DNA of 23,288 nucleotides from UBA3206 sp964548855 (GTDB lineage Bacteria; Bacillota_I; Bacilli_A; Acholeplasmatales; Anaeroplasmataceae): positions 1-23,288 of the forward strand of contig CAZJSR010000026.1 of assembly GCA_964548855.1 (NCBI GenBank), given 5' to 3'. A program made the position numbers and the translations under genes. Shown one piece after another: positions 7,586-15,404 of the stretch; the first letter of the stretch is position 1; each line of letters starts with the position of its first letter. The notes under the pieces are model-generated. The model was given only the letters and a program-made list of their open reading frames with translations. It had not been told where the DNA came from and made no database searches.

Positions 7586-8170
7586 ATGTTGTATTTTTAT
7601 ATTTTGTTAGTAATAATGTCAATAACTACAGCTAATTCAATAATTTATCATGTAGCTACAGGGAATATGTCTTTAGTATATTCAATATTTGCGCCTATGA
7701 TGGTTAATGCTTATGTATTGATATTATTTGGTTTATTAACATTAGTTATGCGTATTTTTATTCCTAAAGATTTTTGGTTTAAGGATTTAAATTTATTTAA
7801 TGTAAGTAAAAGAGAAATAAAATTATATGATAAAATGCAAATAAAAAGTTGGAAAGAAAAAGTGCCAGAAATGGGAAAGACTGGTGGATTTCCTAAAGAT
7901 AGTATAAGATCACTTGATAAGGAATATATTCATAAATTTATTTCTGAAACATGTTTTGCTGAGTGGCTTCATGTACTTAGTGCTTTTTTAGGAATAACTG
8001 CACTTTATGTTTTTCCAGTAGAACAACATTTTTTTGTTATACCAATTGTTATAACAAATTTGTTATTACATCTACCACTTGCGATAATTCAAAGGTATAA
8101 TAGATATAGACTCAATATTATATATAAAAGAAAGAATAAAAGTGAAATTAGAAGCGAGGCTATTGTATAG
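7586..8170 (+). CDS. CrtO-like (glycosyl-4,4'-diaponeurosporenoate acyltransferase family) membrane protein
   Basis: The 194-residue protein has four predicted helices (about 3-25, 33-57, 122-143, 148-166). The central motif WKEKVPEMGKTGGF (89-102) and C-terminal IIQRYNRYRL (167-176) match the pattern I recall for CrtO, the last enzyme of staphyloxanthin synthesis, which has VRKWKHKI and VQRYNRPRL at equivalent places. CrtO adds a fatty acyl chain to a carotenoid sugar. No carotenoid genes occur here, so the substrate may be another glycolipid or lipid. The start has a strong GGAGGA, partly hidden in a hairpin. It is the first gene of the two-component/cardiolipin synthase operon and lies directly behind operator site 1. 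Confidence 0.7.
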   Translation: MLYFYILLVIMSITTANSIIYHVATGNMSLVYSIFAPMMVNAYVLILFGLLTLVMRIFIPKDFWFKDLNLFNVSKREIKLYDKMQIKSWKEKVPEMGKTGGFPKDSIRSLDKEYIHKFISETCFAEWLHVLSAFLGITALYVFPVEQHFFVIPIVITNLLLHLPLAIIQRYNRYRLNIIYKRKNKSEIRSEAIV

Positions 8171-8184
8171 AAAGGAACATTAAA

Positions 8185-8568
8185 ATGGAAGATAAAAAAA
8201 GTTTTATATATTCTCATAAGTCCCCGTCGATTGATGAACAAAGAGAAATTAGAAATATAAGAGATAGATATATAGATGAAAAGAAAGAAGATAAAAAGGA
8301 AACAATAAAAAAATTAGATGATCTAGTTACAAGTATTCCAACCATGATATCACTTATTGTAGGTATATTAGGTACTTTAATATTTGGACTTGGAATGTCT
8401 TGCGTTTTAGTTTGGAATATGTGGATTGTTGGAGTTATTGTTTGTATAATTGGTTTATTTATAATGGGCATATCATATCCTATATATTTAAAAGTACATA
8501 AAAAATTAAAACAAAAATATAAAGAACAAATTTTAAAACTAGCAAATGAAATATTAGAAGAAGAGTAG
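8185..8568 (+). CDS. small two-helix membrane protein, paralogue of the 12008-12361 product
   Basis: The 127-residue protein has a charged N-terminal region (about 1-50), two hydrophobic helices (about 53-75 and 78-101) and a lysine-rich, probably coiled C-terminal helix. It is clearly related to the protein encoded at 12008-12361: both share a GxGM turn in the first helix, an I.YP.Y element after the second, and KYxEqIL.L.NE.L at the C-terminus. AAAGGA precedes the ATG. It is translated between the CrtO-like protein and the response regulator (8580), so it may be an accessory or sensor partner of the two-component system. I know no function for the family. Confidence 0.75.
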   Translation: MEDKKSFIYSHKSPSIDEQREIRNIRDRYIDEKKEDKKETIKKLDDLVTSIPTMISLIVGILGTLIFGLGMSCVLVWNMWIVGVIVCIIGLFIMGISYPIYLKVHKKLKQKYKEQILKLANEILEEE

Positions 8569-8579
8569 GTGTTATTTTG

Positions 8580-9257
8580 ATGAAAATATTATTAGTAGAA
8601 GATGATGAATCATTAAACCAATTAATAAAAATATACCTAAAGGGAAATGATTATCAAGTAGATTCATTTACTAATGGAAAAGATGCATATGATTCATTTG
8701 TTGACACATCATATGATATGGTTATAACTGATATAATGATGCCTATTATGGATGGATTTAAATTAGCTGAAGAAATAAGAAAAACTAATAAATCTATTCC
8801 TATTTTATTTATGAGTGCAAAAGATGATAAGCCATCAAAACAATTAGGATATGCACTTGGAATTGATGATTATATCGTTAAACCTTTTGATGTAGATGAA
8901 TTAATTATGAAAATTAAGGCTATTTTAAGAAGGGCAAATATTAAAGAATCTCATACTCTTGTTGTAGGTAATTTAACTATGAATGAAGAAGAACATACAG
9001 CATATGTAGATAATGAGATCTTACAACTTACTGTAAGAGAATTTGATATTTTATACAAATTATTATCAAATCCTAAAATTACATTTACAAGAAGTAAATT
9101 AATGGATTCTTTATGGGATTATGATTCTAGCGCAACTTCAAGAACTGTTGATGTTTATATGGCTAAGATTAGAGAAAAAGTACAAAATTGTAATGGATTC
9201 GAGATAACTACAGTTCATGGACTTGGTTATAAGGTGGTTTTAAAAAATGAAAAATAA
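8580..9257 (+). CDS. OmpR-family response regulator
   Basis: The cytoplasmic regulator has an N-terminal receiver domain (about 1-115): acidic pocket VEDD at 6-9, phosphorylation site D51 in ITDIMMP, switch residue in FMSAKDD and lysine in IVKPF. A C-terminal winged-helix DNA-binding domain (about 130-225) follows, with LTVREFDIL and recognition helix RTVDVYMAKIREKV, ending in TTVHGLGYKV. The frame opens with a TTG one codon earlier, but the ATG at 8580 has AGGTG 8 bases upstream. It overlaps the kinase gene by 11 bases. OmpR-type regulators bind tandem direct repeats, so it is the natural candidate for the TTwACA repeats at 7508, 11907 and 12687. Confidence 0.95.
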   Translation: MKILLVEDDESLNQLIKIYLKGNDYQVDSFTNGKDAYDSFVDTSYDMVITDIMMPIMDGFKLAEEIRKTNKSIPILFMSAKDDKPSKQLGYALGIDDYIVKPFDVDELIMKIKAILRRANIKESHTLVVGNLTMNEEEHTAYVDNEILQLTVREFDILYKLLSNPKITFTRSKLMDSLWDYDSSATSRTVDVYMAKIREKVQNCNGFEITTVHGLGYKVVLKNEK

Positions 9258-10299
9258 AAAAATATCAACCATTTCTTTGATAGGATATTTATCATTTTTA
9301 CTTTCTATTGGGATTCTTACAGCTGGAGCTTTTTTAACTTATGAAATTGTTACAAGTAAGACTAATAAGACGATAATAGTTGTGGTTGTGTTATTGTTAT
9401 ATGTATTATTTGTAACTTTAATAACATCTATAATAGATTATATAAGAAGAAGGGATTTTATAGATAAACCAGTATTAAATATCCTAGATGCCTCAGATAG
9501 TATAATAAATGGTAATTATGATGTTAAACTTAAAATTAATCATAGAATAGATAAATATAACGCTTTTGATTATATTAGTGAAAATATTAATTTACTTGCG
9601 AGTGTTTTAAAAAATAATGAAATGATGCATAATGACTTTATATCAAATGTATCTCATGAAATAAAAACACCGCTTTCTATTATTCAAAGTTATGTTAAGT
9701 TACTTGATAATAATGACTTAGATGAAACGACAAGACAATATTATGTTAAAACTATAGTCGCCGCATCATCTAGATTAAATAATTTAGTTACTAATATGCT
9801 TAAACTTAACAAACTAGAAAATCAAGGGATTATACCTACACTTGAAAGTGTTAATTTATATGACTCTTTAAGTGAGGCTATTTTTGGTTTTATATCACTT
9901 ATTGAATCTAAAGAAATTAATCTTACTTGTAATCTTGATGAAATTGTTATTAATTCTATACCAGATTATCTAGATATGATATGGAATAATTTAATATCAA
10001 ATGCTATTAAATTTACAGAAAAAAAAGGAAATATAACGATTTCACTTTATAAAGAAGATAAGTATGCGGTTATTACTGTAAGTGATGACGGTTGTGGTAT
10101 ATCAAAAGAAGTAGGAGAACATATTTTTGATAAGTTTTATCAAGGTGATACATCACATCAACAAGAAGGTAATGGACTTGGACTTGCGTTAGTAAAGAAG
10201 ATAATTGACTTAATGGGTGGAGAAATATATGTTGAATCAACATTGGGAGAAGGAAGTAAGTTTATTGTGAAACTTATAGATCAAGTATGTGAGGTGTAA
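9247..10299 (+). CDS. sensor histidine kinase with very short extracellular loop
   Basis: The 350-residue kinase has two helices (about 8-32 and 42-64) joined by only about ten residues, then a HAMP-like linker. The DHp domain carries the phospho-accepting H137 in SNVSHEIKTPLS. The ATPase domain shows the N box (WNNLISNAIKF), G1 (SDDGCGIS), F box (FDKFYQ) and G2 (GNGLGLALVKKI). A loop this short cannot hold a ligand-binding domain, which resembles intramembrane-sensing kinases that detect antimicrobial peptides or signal through a partner transporter. Partners nearby are the small membrane protein, the CrtO-like protein and two ABC transporters. It is translationally coupled to the regulator, whose 3' end it overlaps by 11 bases. 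Confidence 0.94.
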   Translation: MKNKKISTISLIGYLSFLLSIGILTAGAFLTYEIVTSKTNKTIIVVVVLLLYVLFVTLITSIIDYIRRRDFIDKPVLNILDASDSIINGNYDVKLKINHRIDKYNAFDYISENINLLASVLKNNEMMHNDFISNVSHEIKTPLSIIQSYVKLLDNNDLDETTRQYYVKTIVAASSRLNNLVTNMLKLNKLENQGIIPTLESVNLYDSLSEAIFGFISLIESKEINLTCNLDEIVINSIPDYLDMIWNNLISNAIKFTEKKGNITISLYKEDKYAVITVSDDGCGISKEVGEHIFDKFYQGDTSHQQEGNGLGLALVKKIIDLMGGEIYVESTLGEGSKFIVKLIDQVCEV

Positions 10300-10302
10300 C
10301 AT

Positions 10303-11865
10303 ATGAAAAGAAAATATAAATATAAGAAAGGAAATAAAGTTATCGAAAAAGAGGTAACTTATATTCCGTTTAGATATATATTTTCAGCTTTACTTATTGT
10401 CATTGAATTTTTATCAGTTATTGCGATATTAATATTTCTCGCAACGATATGTAAATATGTATATATTTTAATATTGTTAACACAAATATTTACATTACTT
10501 GCGATTATAAATTCAAATGATAATCCTGATTATAAAATTCCTTGGATTTTATTTGTTATATTAGTACCTATTGTAGGATTTATGGCATATTTAATGTTTT
10601 ATTCAAGAAAACTTGATAAGAAACAAGTCAAAAGACTTAGAAATTCTTATAGTATTGGTATAGATTATAACGATGAATCCGTAAGTAATGAGTTATGTGA
10701 TTTAGACAAGTTAATGTATTCACAAGCTCTTTCTATAAAAAAATTATCACAAGCTCATATATATAAAGATACAAAATTAAAATATTTTCGTTTAGGTGAA
10801 GATATGTTTTTAAGTCTTATTGAAGACTTAAAATCTGCCAAAGATTATATTTTTATGGAGTATTTTATTATCGAAGATGGATATTTATGGGATAATATAT
10901 TAGAGATTCTTAAACAAAAAGTATCTGAAAATGTTATAGTTAAATTAATATATGATGATATTGGTTGTATGACAACTTTACCAGGTAATTATTTTAAGAA
11001 ACTTAGGAAAATAGGGATAGATGCGGTACTGTTTTCTAAATTAAAAGGTCAGGCTAATAATGAATTTAATAACCGAAGCCATAGAAAAATAACAGTAATT
11101 GATGGTGTAATAGCGTATACAGGTGGCGCAAATATTGCGGATGAGTATATTAATAAAAAGGTAAGATTTGGCCACTGGAAGGATGTAGGATTAAGGCTTA
11201 GTGGGGATTCTGTAAGAGAATTTGTAAGATTGTTTTTGATTGATTATAATCTCAATATTAAAAAACCAATTGAACAAACGGATAGTTATTTCAAAGATTA
11301 TAAAGAAGAAGGTCAAGGTTACTGCGTTCCATTTGGAGATGGTCCTAGACCTATGTATAATAGAAGGGTTTCTAAAACGGTAATTATGAATATGCTTAAT
11401 CAAGCACAAGATTATGTGTATATAACAACACCATACTTAATAGTAGATAATGAATTATTAGAAACTATAGAAAATGCTGCAGTAAGAGGTGTTGACATTA
11501 GGATAATCACTCCTCATATTCCTGATAAGAAAATGATATATAAGATTACTAAAAGTCATTATTTAAGACTAATTAAAGTTGGAGTAAAAATATATGAATA
11601 TAGTTTAGGGTTTATTCATGCGAAAACATATTTATGCGATAATAAAGTAGCCCTTGTTGGTACTATGAACTTAGATTATAGAAGTCTTGTACATCATTTT
11701 GAAAATGGTGTGTGGATATATAATGATCCCATTCTTTTAGATATTAAAGAAGATATTTTAGATACGTTAGATAAAAGTATTTTAATTGAATCTTATGAAC
11801 TTAAAGATAATTTTATAAGGAAAATATTTAGATCTATTATAAGAATATTTTTACCATTATTATAA
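10303..11865 (+). CDS. cls: cardiolipin synthase (phospholipase D superfamily)
   Basis: This membrane enzyme condenses two phosphatidylglycerol molecules into cardiolipin. The 520-residue protein has N-terminal membrane helices (about 22-72 and 80-100) and two phospholipase D HKD motifs: HRKITVID beginning at residue 260, followed by TGGANIADEY, and HAKTYLCD beginning at residue 439, followed by GTMNLDYRS. Length and layout are those of Bacillota Cls. GAGGTG precedes the ATG, three bases after the kinase stop, so it is the last gene of the operon. Placement with a two-component system suggests that cardiolipin content responds to membrane stress. Confidence 0.95.
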   Translation: MKRKYKYKKGNKVIEKEVTYIPFRYIFSALLIVIEFLSVIAILIFLATICKYVYILILLTQIFTLLAIINSNDNPDYKIPWILFVILVPIVGFMAYLMFYSRKLDKKQVKRLRNSYSIGIDYNDESVSNELCDLDKLMYSQALSIKKLSQAHIYKDTKLKYFRLGEDMFLSLIEDLKSAKDYIFMEYFIIEDGYLWDNILEILKQKVSENVIVKLIYDDIGCMTTLPGNYFKKLRKIGIDAVLFSKLKGQANNEFNNRSHRKITVIDGVIAYTGGANIADEYINKKVRFGHWKDVGLRLSGDSVREFVRLFLIDYNLNIKKPIEQTDSYFKDYKEEGQGYCVPFGDGPRPMYNRRVSKTVIMNMLNQAQDYVYITTPYLIVDNELLETIENAAVRGVDIRIITPHIPDKKMIYKITKSHYLRLIKVGVKIYEYSLGFIHAKTYLCDNKVALVGTMNLDYRSLVHHFENGVWIYNDPILLDIKEDILDTLDKSILIESYELKDNFIRKIFRSIIRIFLPLL

Positions 11866-11888
11866 GGGCTTAATAAAGCCTTTTTTTT
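11864..11888 (+). terminator. intrinsic terminator after cls
   Basis: GGCTT (11867-11871) pairs with AAGCC (11876-11880) around loop AATA. The stem extends outward by three weaker pairs into the run of eight T. Confidence 0.85.
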
Positions 11889-11906
11889 GTTTATTTTTAA
11901 TATTTA

Positions 11907-11923
11907 TTAACATTTTTTTTACA
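11907..11923 (+). promoter_or_regulatory. direct-repeat operator TTAACA-N5-TTTACA (site 2)
   Basis: TTAACA (11907-11912) and TTTACA (11918-11923) are 11 bases apart start to start, with a T-only spacer as in site 1 but with the half-sites in the opposite order. It lies about 85 bases upstream of the small-membrane-protein start at 12008. Confidence 0.55.
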
Positions 11924-11970
11924 TAAAAATACAAAAAAATAACGACTTATAAATAATATAGAAATAATAA

Positions 11971-11979
11971 TGCTATAAA
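11971..11979 (+). promoter_or_regulatory. extended -10 of the 12008 operon
   Basis: TGC followed by TATAAA (11974-11979) forms an extended -10, with no good -35 at 17 bases. A promoter lacking a -35 fits one that needs an activator. An alternative -10, TATAAA, lies at 11948-11953, closer to operator site 2. Confidence 0.4.
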
Positions 11980-12007
11980 ATATACGTGTAAAAAGGAGGA
12001 ATATGAT

Positions 12008-12361
12008 ATGTTAAATGAAAAAGAATATATAGAAAAACTAAAAAGTAAGTATGAAATAAAAGATAATGAAAGTAAACTAGATAAACTAAAAAAATTAGAC
12101 AAAAAGGTATATATAAAGCCAAGAGTATTTAGTTATATATTTGGTTCAATTTCATCATTAGTATTAGGTTTTGGAATGTGTCTTGGTATGAAGGTGCTAT
12201 TTGAAGAACTATTTGTTTTAGGTATTGTTATAGGATTAATAGGGATTTTATTATGTTCAATTAATTATCCATTATATAAGTTAATGGTTAAAAACAGCAA
12301 GGAAAAATATAGAGAAGAAATATTAGATCTATCTAATGAATTATTACAAAGTGAGGTATAA
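12008..12361 (+). CDS. small two-helix membrane protein, paralogue of the 8185-8568 product
   Basis: The 117-residue protein has a charged N-terminus (about 1-38), two helices (about 40-63 and 66-88) and a charged C-terminal helix. It shares with its paralogue at 8185-8568 the GFGM-type turn, the INYPLY/ISYPIY element and the C-terminal KYREEILDLSNELL pattern. AAAAGGAGGA (11991-12000) gives a strong start; a nearby ATG at 12003 is too close to it. The gene lies behind operator site 2 and ahead of an 82-residue protein. Function is unknown. Confidence 0.75.
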   Translation: MLNEKEYIEKLKSKYEIKDNESKLDKLKKLDKKVYIKPRVFSYIFGSISSLVLGFGMCLGMKVLFEELFVLGIVIGLIGILLCSINYPLYKLMVKNSKEKYREEILDLSNELLQSEV

Positions 12362-12365
12362 GAAT

Positions 12366-12614
12366 ATGAAAGATTTTCATCCATTTAAAGATATGAAAGA
12401 ATCAATGAAGGTTCAAAAGGAATATGATAAACTTGCTCTTGAGGCAACCAAATTAGAGTCAAAAGCTAATTTACTAGCTGGGAAATTAGCACCATGTGAA
12501 AGAAAAAAAATAGATGCAGTAGTAGTTGGAAATGCTTCTGATGATCCAAAAGAACGTATAGAAGCCGCTACAAAAAGAATTGAAATGATTAATGAAATTC
12601 TAAATTCAAGATAA
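12366..12614 (+). CDS. 82-residue soluble hypothetical protein
   Basis: The start is the ATG at 12366, since GAGGT (12353-12357) lies 8 bases upstream; a longer frame begins inside the previous gene without a ribosome binding site. The protein is hydrophilic, with a helical N-terminal half (KVQKEYDKLALEATKLESKA) and a C-terminal helix rich in Glu, Lys and Ile. A short VVVGNASDDP segment in between breaks the helices. No signal peptide or membrane helix is present. I do not recognise it. It is co-transcribed with the small membrane protein and is followed by an 11-base-pair hairpin. Confidence 0.65.
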   Translation: MKDFHPFKDMKESMKVQKEYDKLALEATKLESKANLLAGKLAPCERKKIDAVVVGNASDDPKERIEAATKRIEMINEILNSR

Positions 12615-12643
12615 AATAGTAATCCTATACAATATTGAAATTG

Positions 12644-12670
12644 AATGTGAAATCCTAGTGATTTCACATT
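12644..12670. terminator. 11-bp hairpin between the 12008 and 12776 operons
   Basis: AATGTGAAATC and GATTTCACATT form a perfect 11-pair stem with loop CTAGT. No T-run follows directly, so it may be a weak terminator, an mRNA 3'-end stabiliser or a protein-binding inverted repeat. Confidence 0.5.
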
Positions 12671-12686
12671 AACTATTTATAATAAA

Positions 12687-12745
12687 TTTACAATTTTTAA
12701 CAAAATTCTAACATTTTATTATATAGATATTAACATTACTTTACT
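12687..12745 (+). promoter_or_regulatory. phased array of TTwACA half-sites (site 3)
   Basis: Half-sites begin at 12687 (TTTACA), 12697 (TTAACA), 12708 (CTAACA), 12730 (TTAACA) and 12740 (TTTACT). Spacings are 10, 11, 22 and 10 bases, all close to whole helical turns. The array fills most of the region before the ABC transporter operon. The -10 is not clear; TAAAAT at 12745-12750 is one option. Confidence 0.5.
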
Positions 12746-12775
12746 AAAATAAAATAGAACTTAGGAGGTTTTTTT

Positions 12776-13672
12776 ATGAATGCTATTGAAATAAAAGGGT
12801 TAACAAAAAGTTTTAAAGGAATGTATGCATTAAATGATTTTTATATGAACGTGCCTGTTGGATCAATATATGGATTTATTGGTGAAAATGGTAGTGGAAA
12901 AAGTACAACAATGAAATTGATATGTGGGCATTTAGTTAAAGATAGTGGTGAAATAAAATTATTTGATAAAGATAGCACAGATCCAGGAGTTAGACAAAGA
13001 GTAGGAGCTTTAATAGAAAATGCTGGATGTTTTCCAAATTCTAGTATTTGGGATAATTTGATGATGCAGGCGATTAATCTTGGAATAGAGAATAAAGAGG
13101 CTGAGCTTAATAGAGTTCTTGAGATTGTAAGAATGATAGAATATAAAGATTTAAAATTTAAGAAATGTTCACTAGGTATGAAACAAAGAGTAGGGATTGC
13201 GATGAGTCTTTTAAATAATCCTTTATTATTAATATTAGATGAACCGATTAATGGACTTGATACAGATGGAATGAAAATCGTTCGTGAAATATTAGTTGAC
13301 ATAAAAAATACTTATAATTCTACAATTTTAATTTCTTCTCATATCCTAGGTGAACTTGAAAAAATCGCTACTCACTATGGGATTATAAGAGAAGGAAGAA
13401 TGATTAAAGAAATTACAGCTAAAGATATGGAAAAAAGAGCTCGTGTTTTTGTATCACTTAAAGTTAAGAATATAGAAGTGGCATATGATATATTAAAACA
13501 AAAGTATGCAAATGTTAAAATAGAGGATGAACATATTAAAGTATATGATATTAACTCCTCAGAAGAAATTGTTAAGTATTTATTAGAAAATGGTTATGTC
13601 GTAAGTGAAATAAAGAAAAATAAAATAGGTCTTGAACAATACTATATTGAACTTATGACAAAAGGAGAGTAG
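12776..13672 (+). CDS. ABC transporter ATP-binding protein, BcrA/lantibiotic-immunity type (copy 1)
   Basis: The 298-residue cytoplasmic ATPase powers export of, or protection from, a membrane-active compound. Walker A is GENGSGKST (36-44), the signature is SLGMKQR (132-138) in place of LSGGQ, Walker B is LILDEP (152-157), and the H-loop lies in SSHILGELEK. The SLGMKQR signature and the extra C-terminal region of about 80 residues after the core are typical of bacitracin/lantibiotic-resistance ATPases. It starts behind TTAGGAGG and is paired with the permease 3 bases downstream. The second ATPase (14505-15404) is its close paralogue. The substrate is unknown. Confidence 0.9.
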   Translation: MNAIEIKGLTKSFKGMYALNDFYMNVPVGSIYGFIGENGSGKSTTMKLICGHLVKDSGEIKLFDKDSTDPGVRQRVGALIENAGCFPNSSIWDNLMMQAINLGIENKEAELNRVLEIVRMIEYKDLKFKKCSLGMKQRVGIAMSLLNNPLLLILDEPINGLDTDGMKIVREILVDIKNTYNSTILISSHILGELEKIATHYGIIREGRMIKEITAKDMEKRARVFVSLKVKNIEVAYDILKQKYANVKIEDEHIKVYDINSSEEIVKYLLENGYVVSEIKKNKIGLEQYYIELMTKGE

Positions 13673-13675
13673 TTT

Positions 13676-14494
13676 ATGGAAAATATAAAATTTGAATCAC
13701 CGTCATTTAGAAAAAGAATTAAAGGAATGTTAGGAGTAGATTTATATAGATTATTCCATACTCCAATGTTTTATATATTTTTAGCTATTGCGGCTATTAT
13801 TCCAGCAATGGTTTTAACTATGACAGGGATGGAAAATCCAGACGGAGTAACAAAAGCGTTATATGATAATACATGGCAAATTATTGCCGCAGATAGTCCT
13901 CTTTATGTAGTTAAGGGGATTGCGCAATATGCAAATATGAATATGGTATTCATATTTGGTGGTATAATGTTATCTATTTTTATCGGAAATGATTATAGAA
14001 GTGGATATATTAAACAATTAATAACAAATCATCCTAAAAGACAAGATTATATGATATCTAAATCAATAATTGGTGTGATATCTATGGCATCTATGTGTAT
14101 AACATATTTAATTGGTTCTGTAATAGCTGGTTTAATTTCAGGTATGGCTTTTAAAGTGTCAGCAAGTTCATTAATTTTTGCCTTATTAGGTAAAATCATC
14201 ATGAGCATTGGATGGGCAAGTTTATATACTTTCATAAATGTTGTGTTTAGAAAGAAGTTCGGGGTATCTATTTTATTATCTTTTATTTTAGGTACAGGGA
14301 TTATAATTATTGGAGCGGCTGCGGTTGTTGGTAATTCATCTATTTTAAATATTTTCTTATATGGTTCTTCTGTTTATGCTTGTCTATCAAGTGGTGTAAG
14401 TACTATATTTGTATGTTTGTTAGTATCAATTTTTTGGGGTATTGTATATAACTATTTAGGTACTAAATTGTTATCTAAATGTGATATCTATTAG
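13676..14494 (+). CDS. ABC-2 type permease, copy 1
   Basis: The 272-residue membrane protein has an N-terminal amphipathic segment with DLYRLFHTPMFYI, then about six helices typical of ABC-2 permeases. A long extracellular loop follows the first helix, then the cytoplasmic element GNDYRSGYIKQLIT before later helices; the equivalent DFRSGYAKN occurs in the permease at 15404. AAAGGAGAG precedes the ATG. It forms a half-transporter pair with the upstream ATPase and ends 10 bases before the start of copy 2. Confidence 0.85.
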   Translation: MENIKFESPSFRKRIKGMLGVDLYRLFHTPMFYIFLAIAAIIPAMVLTMTGMENPDGVTKALYDNTWQIIAADSPLYVVKGIAQYANMNMVFIFGGIMLSIFIGNDYRSGYIKQLITNHPKRQDYMISKSIIGVISMASMCITYLIGSVIAGLISGMAFKVSASSLIFALLGKIIMSIGWASLYTFINVVFRKKFGVSILLSFILGTGIIIIGAAAVVGNSSILNIFLYGSSVYACLSSGVSTIFVCLLVSIFWGIVYNYLGTKLLSKCDIY

Positions 14495-14504
14495 GAGGTT
14501 TTTT

Positions 14505-15404
14505 ATGAATGCGATTGAAATAAAAGATTTAAAAATGTATTTTAAAAATAAAAATGCTGTAGATGGACTTAATATGACAGTACCTATGGGTTCAATTTAT
14601 GGATTTATTGGAGAAAACGGAAGTGGTAAAAGCACTACTGAAAAAATAATATGTAATCTAATGAATCCAACAAGTGGAGATGTATTGATTTATGGTAAAA
14701 AACATACAGATGAAAGTGTAAAAGAAAAAATAGGTGTGTTAATAGAAACGCCAGGTTGTTTTATGAATTATACTGTTTGGAATAATTTAATGCTTCAAGC
14801 ATATAATTTAGAAATTGAAAATCCAGAAGATGAAGTAAGACGTGTTTTAAAGTTAGTGCGCATGGAAGGTGCAGCTTCTAATAAGTATAAAAACTGTTCT
14901 TTAGGTATGAAACAAAGAATTGGTATAGCTTTAGCTTTAATGGGAAAACCTAATTTATTAATATTAGATGAACCTATTAATGGTCTTGATGTAGATGGAG
15001 TTAGAATTGTAAGAGAAATATTATTAGATATTGTAAAGGACAATGAATGTAGTATTTTAATATCATCTCACATTTTAGGCGAACTTGAAAAAATCGCAAC
15101 ACATTATGGAATTATTCGTAATGGTAAAATGATAAAAGAAATGACAGCTAAAGAATTTAATGAAGACTGTCCGATATATATAAATTTAACTTGTAATGAC
15201 TTATCAATGGCATATGATGTGTTAAAAAATAAGTATAATAATTTAGAAATTAAAGATGAATCAATTAGAGTATATGATAGTACATCTCCAGAAGAGGTAG
15301 TAGAGTATCTATATGAGAATAATATAGTAGTTTGTCAAATAAATACAAATAAAATCTCTTTAGAAGAATACTATATTAACCTTATGAACAAGGAGGGAAA
15401 ATAA
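14505..15404 (+). CDS. ABC transporter ATP-binding protein, BcrA type (copy 2)
   Basis: The true start is the ATG at 14505, behind the same TTAGGAGG leader used by copy 1; the frame opens 24 bases earlier without a ribosome binding site. The 299 residues keep Walker A GENGSGKST, signature SLGMKQRIG, Walker B LILDEPINGLD and SSHILGELEKIATHYGII. Copies 1 and 2 are alike from the ribosome binding site through the first codons (MNAIEIK), so the unit was duplicated in tandem. Divergence is mostly in the C-terminal 80 residues and in the helical domain, suggesting different partners or a heterodimer. Confidence 0.9.
   Translation: MNAIEIKDLKMYFKNKNAVDGLNMTVPMGSIYGFIGENGSGKSTTEKIICNLMNPTSGDVLIYGKKHTDESVKEKIGVLIETPGCFMNYTVWNNLMLQAYNLEIENPEDEVRRVLKLVRMEGAASNKYKNCSLGMKQRIGIALALMGKPNLLILDEPINGLDVDGVRIVREILLDIVKDNECSILISSHILGELEKIATHYGIIRNGKMIKEMTAKEFNEDCPIYINLTCNDLSMAYDVLKNKYNNLEIKDESIRVYDSTSPEEVVEYLYENNIVVCQINTNKISLEEYYINLMNKEGK

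Noticed and set aside
7586..11865. Carotenoid biosynthesis cluster
   Set aside because: Only the CrtO-like gene is present; no desaturase, synthase or glycosyltransferase is nearby.
12336..12365. Upstream start for the 82-residue protein
   Set aside because: It lies inside the previous gene without an RBS, while the ATG at 12366 has GAGGT at correct spacing.
12644..12670. Strong intrinsic terminator
   Set aside because: The stem is strong but no T-run follows, so it is listed only as a hairpin of uncertain role.
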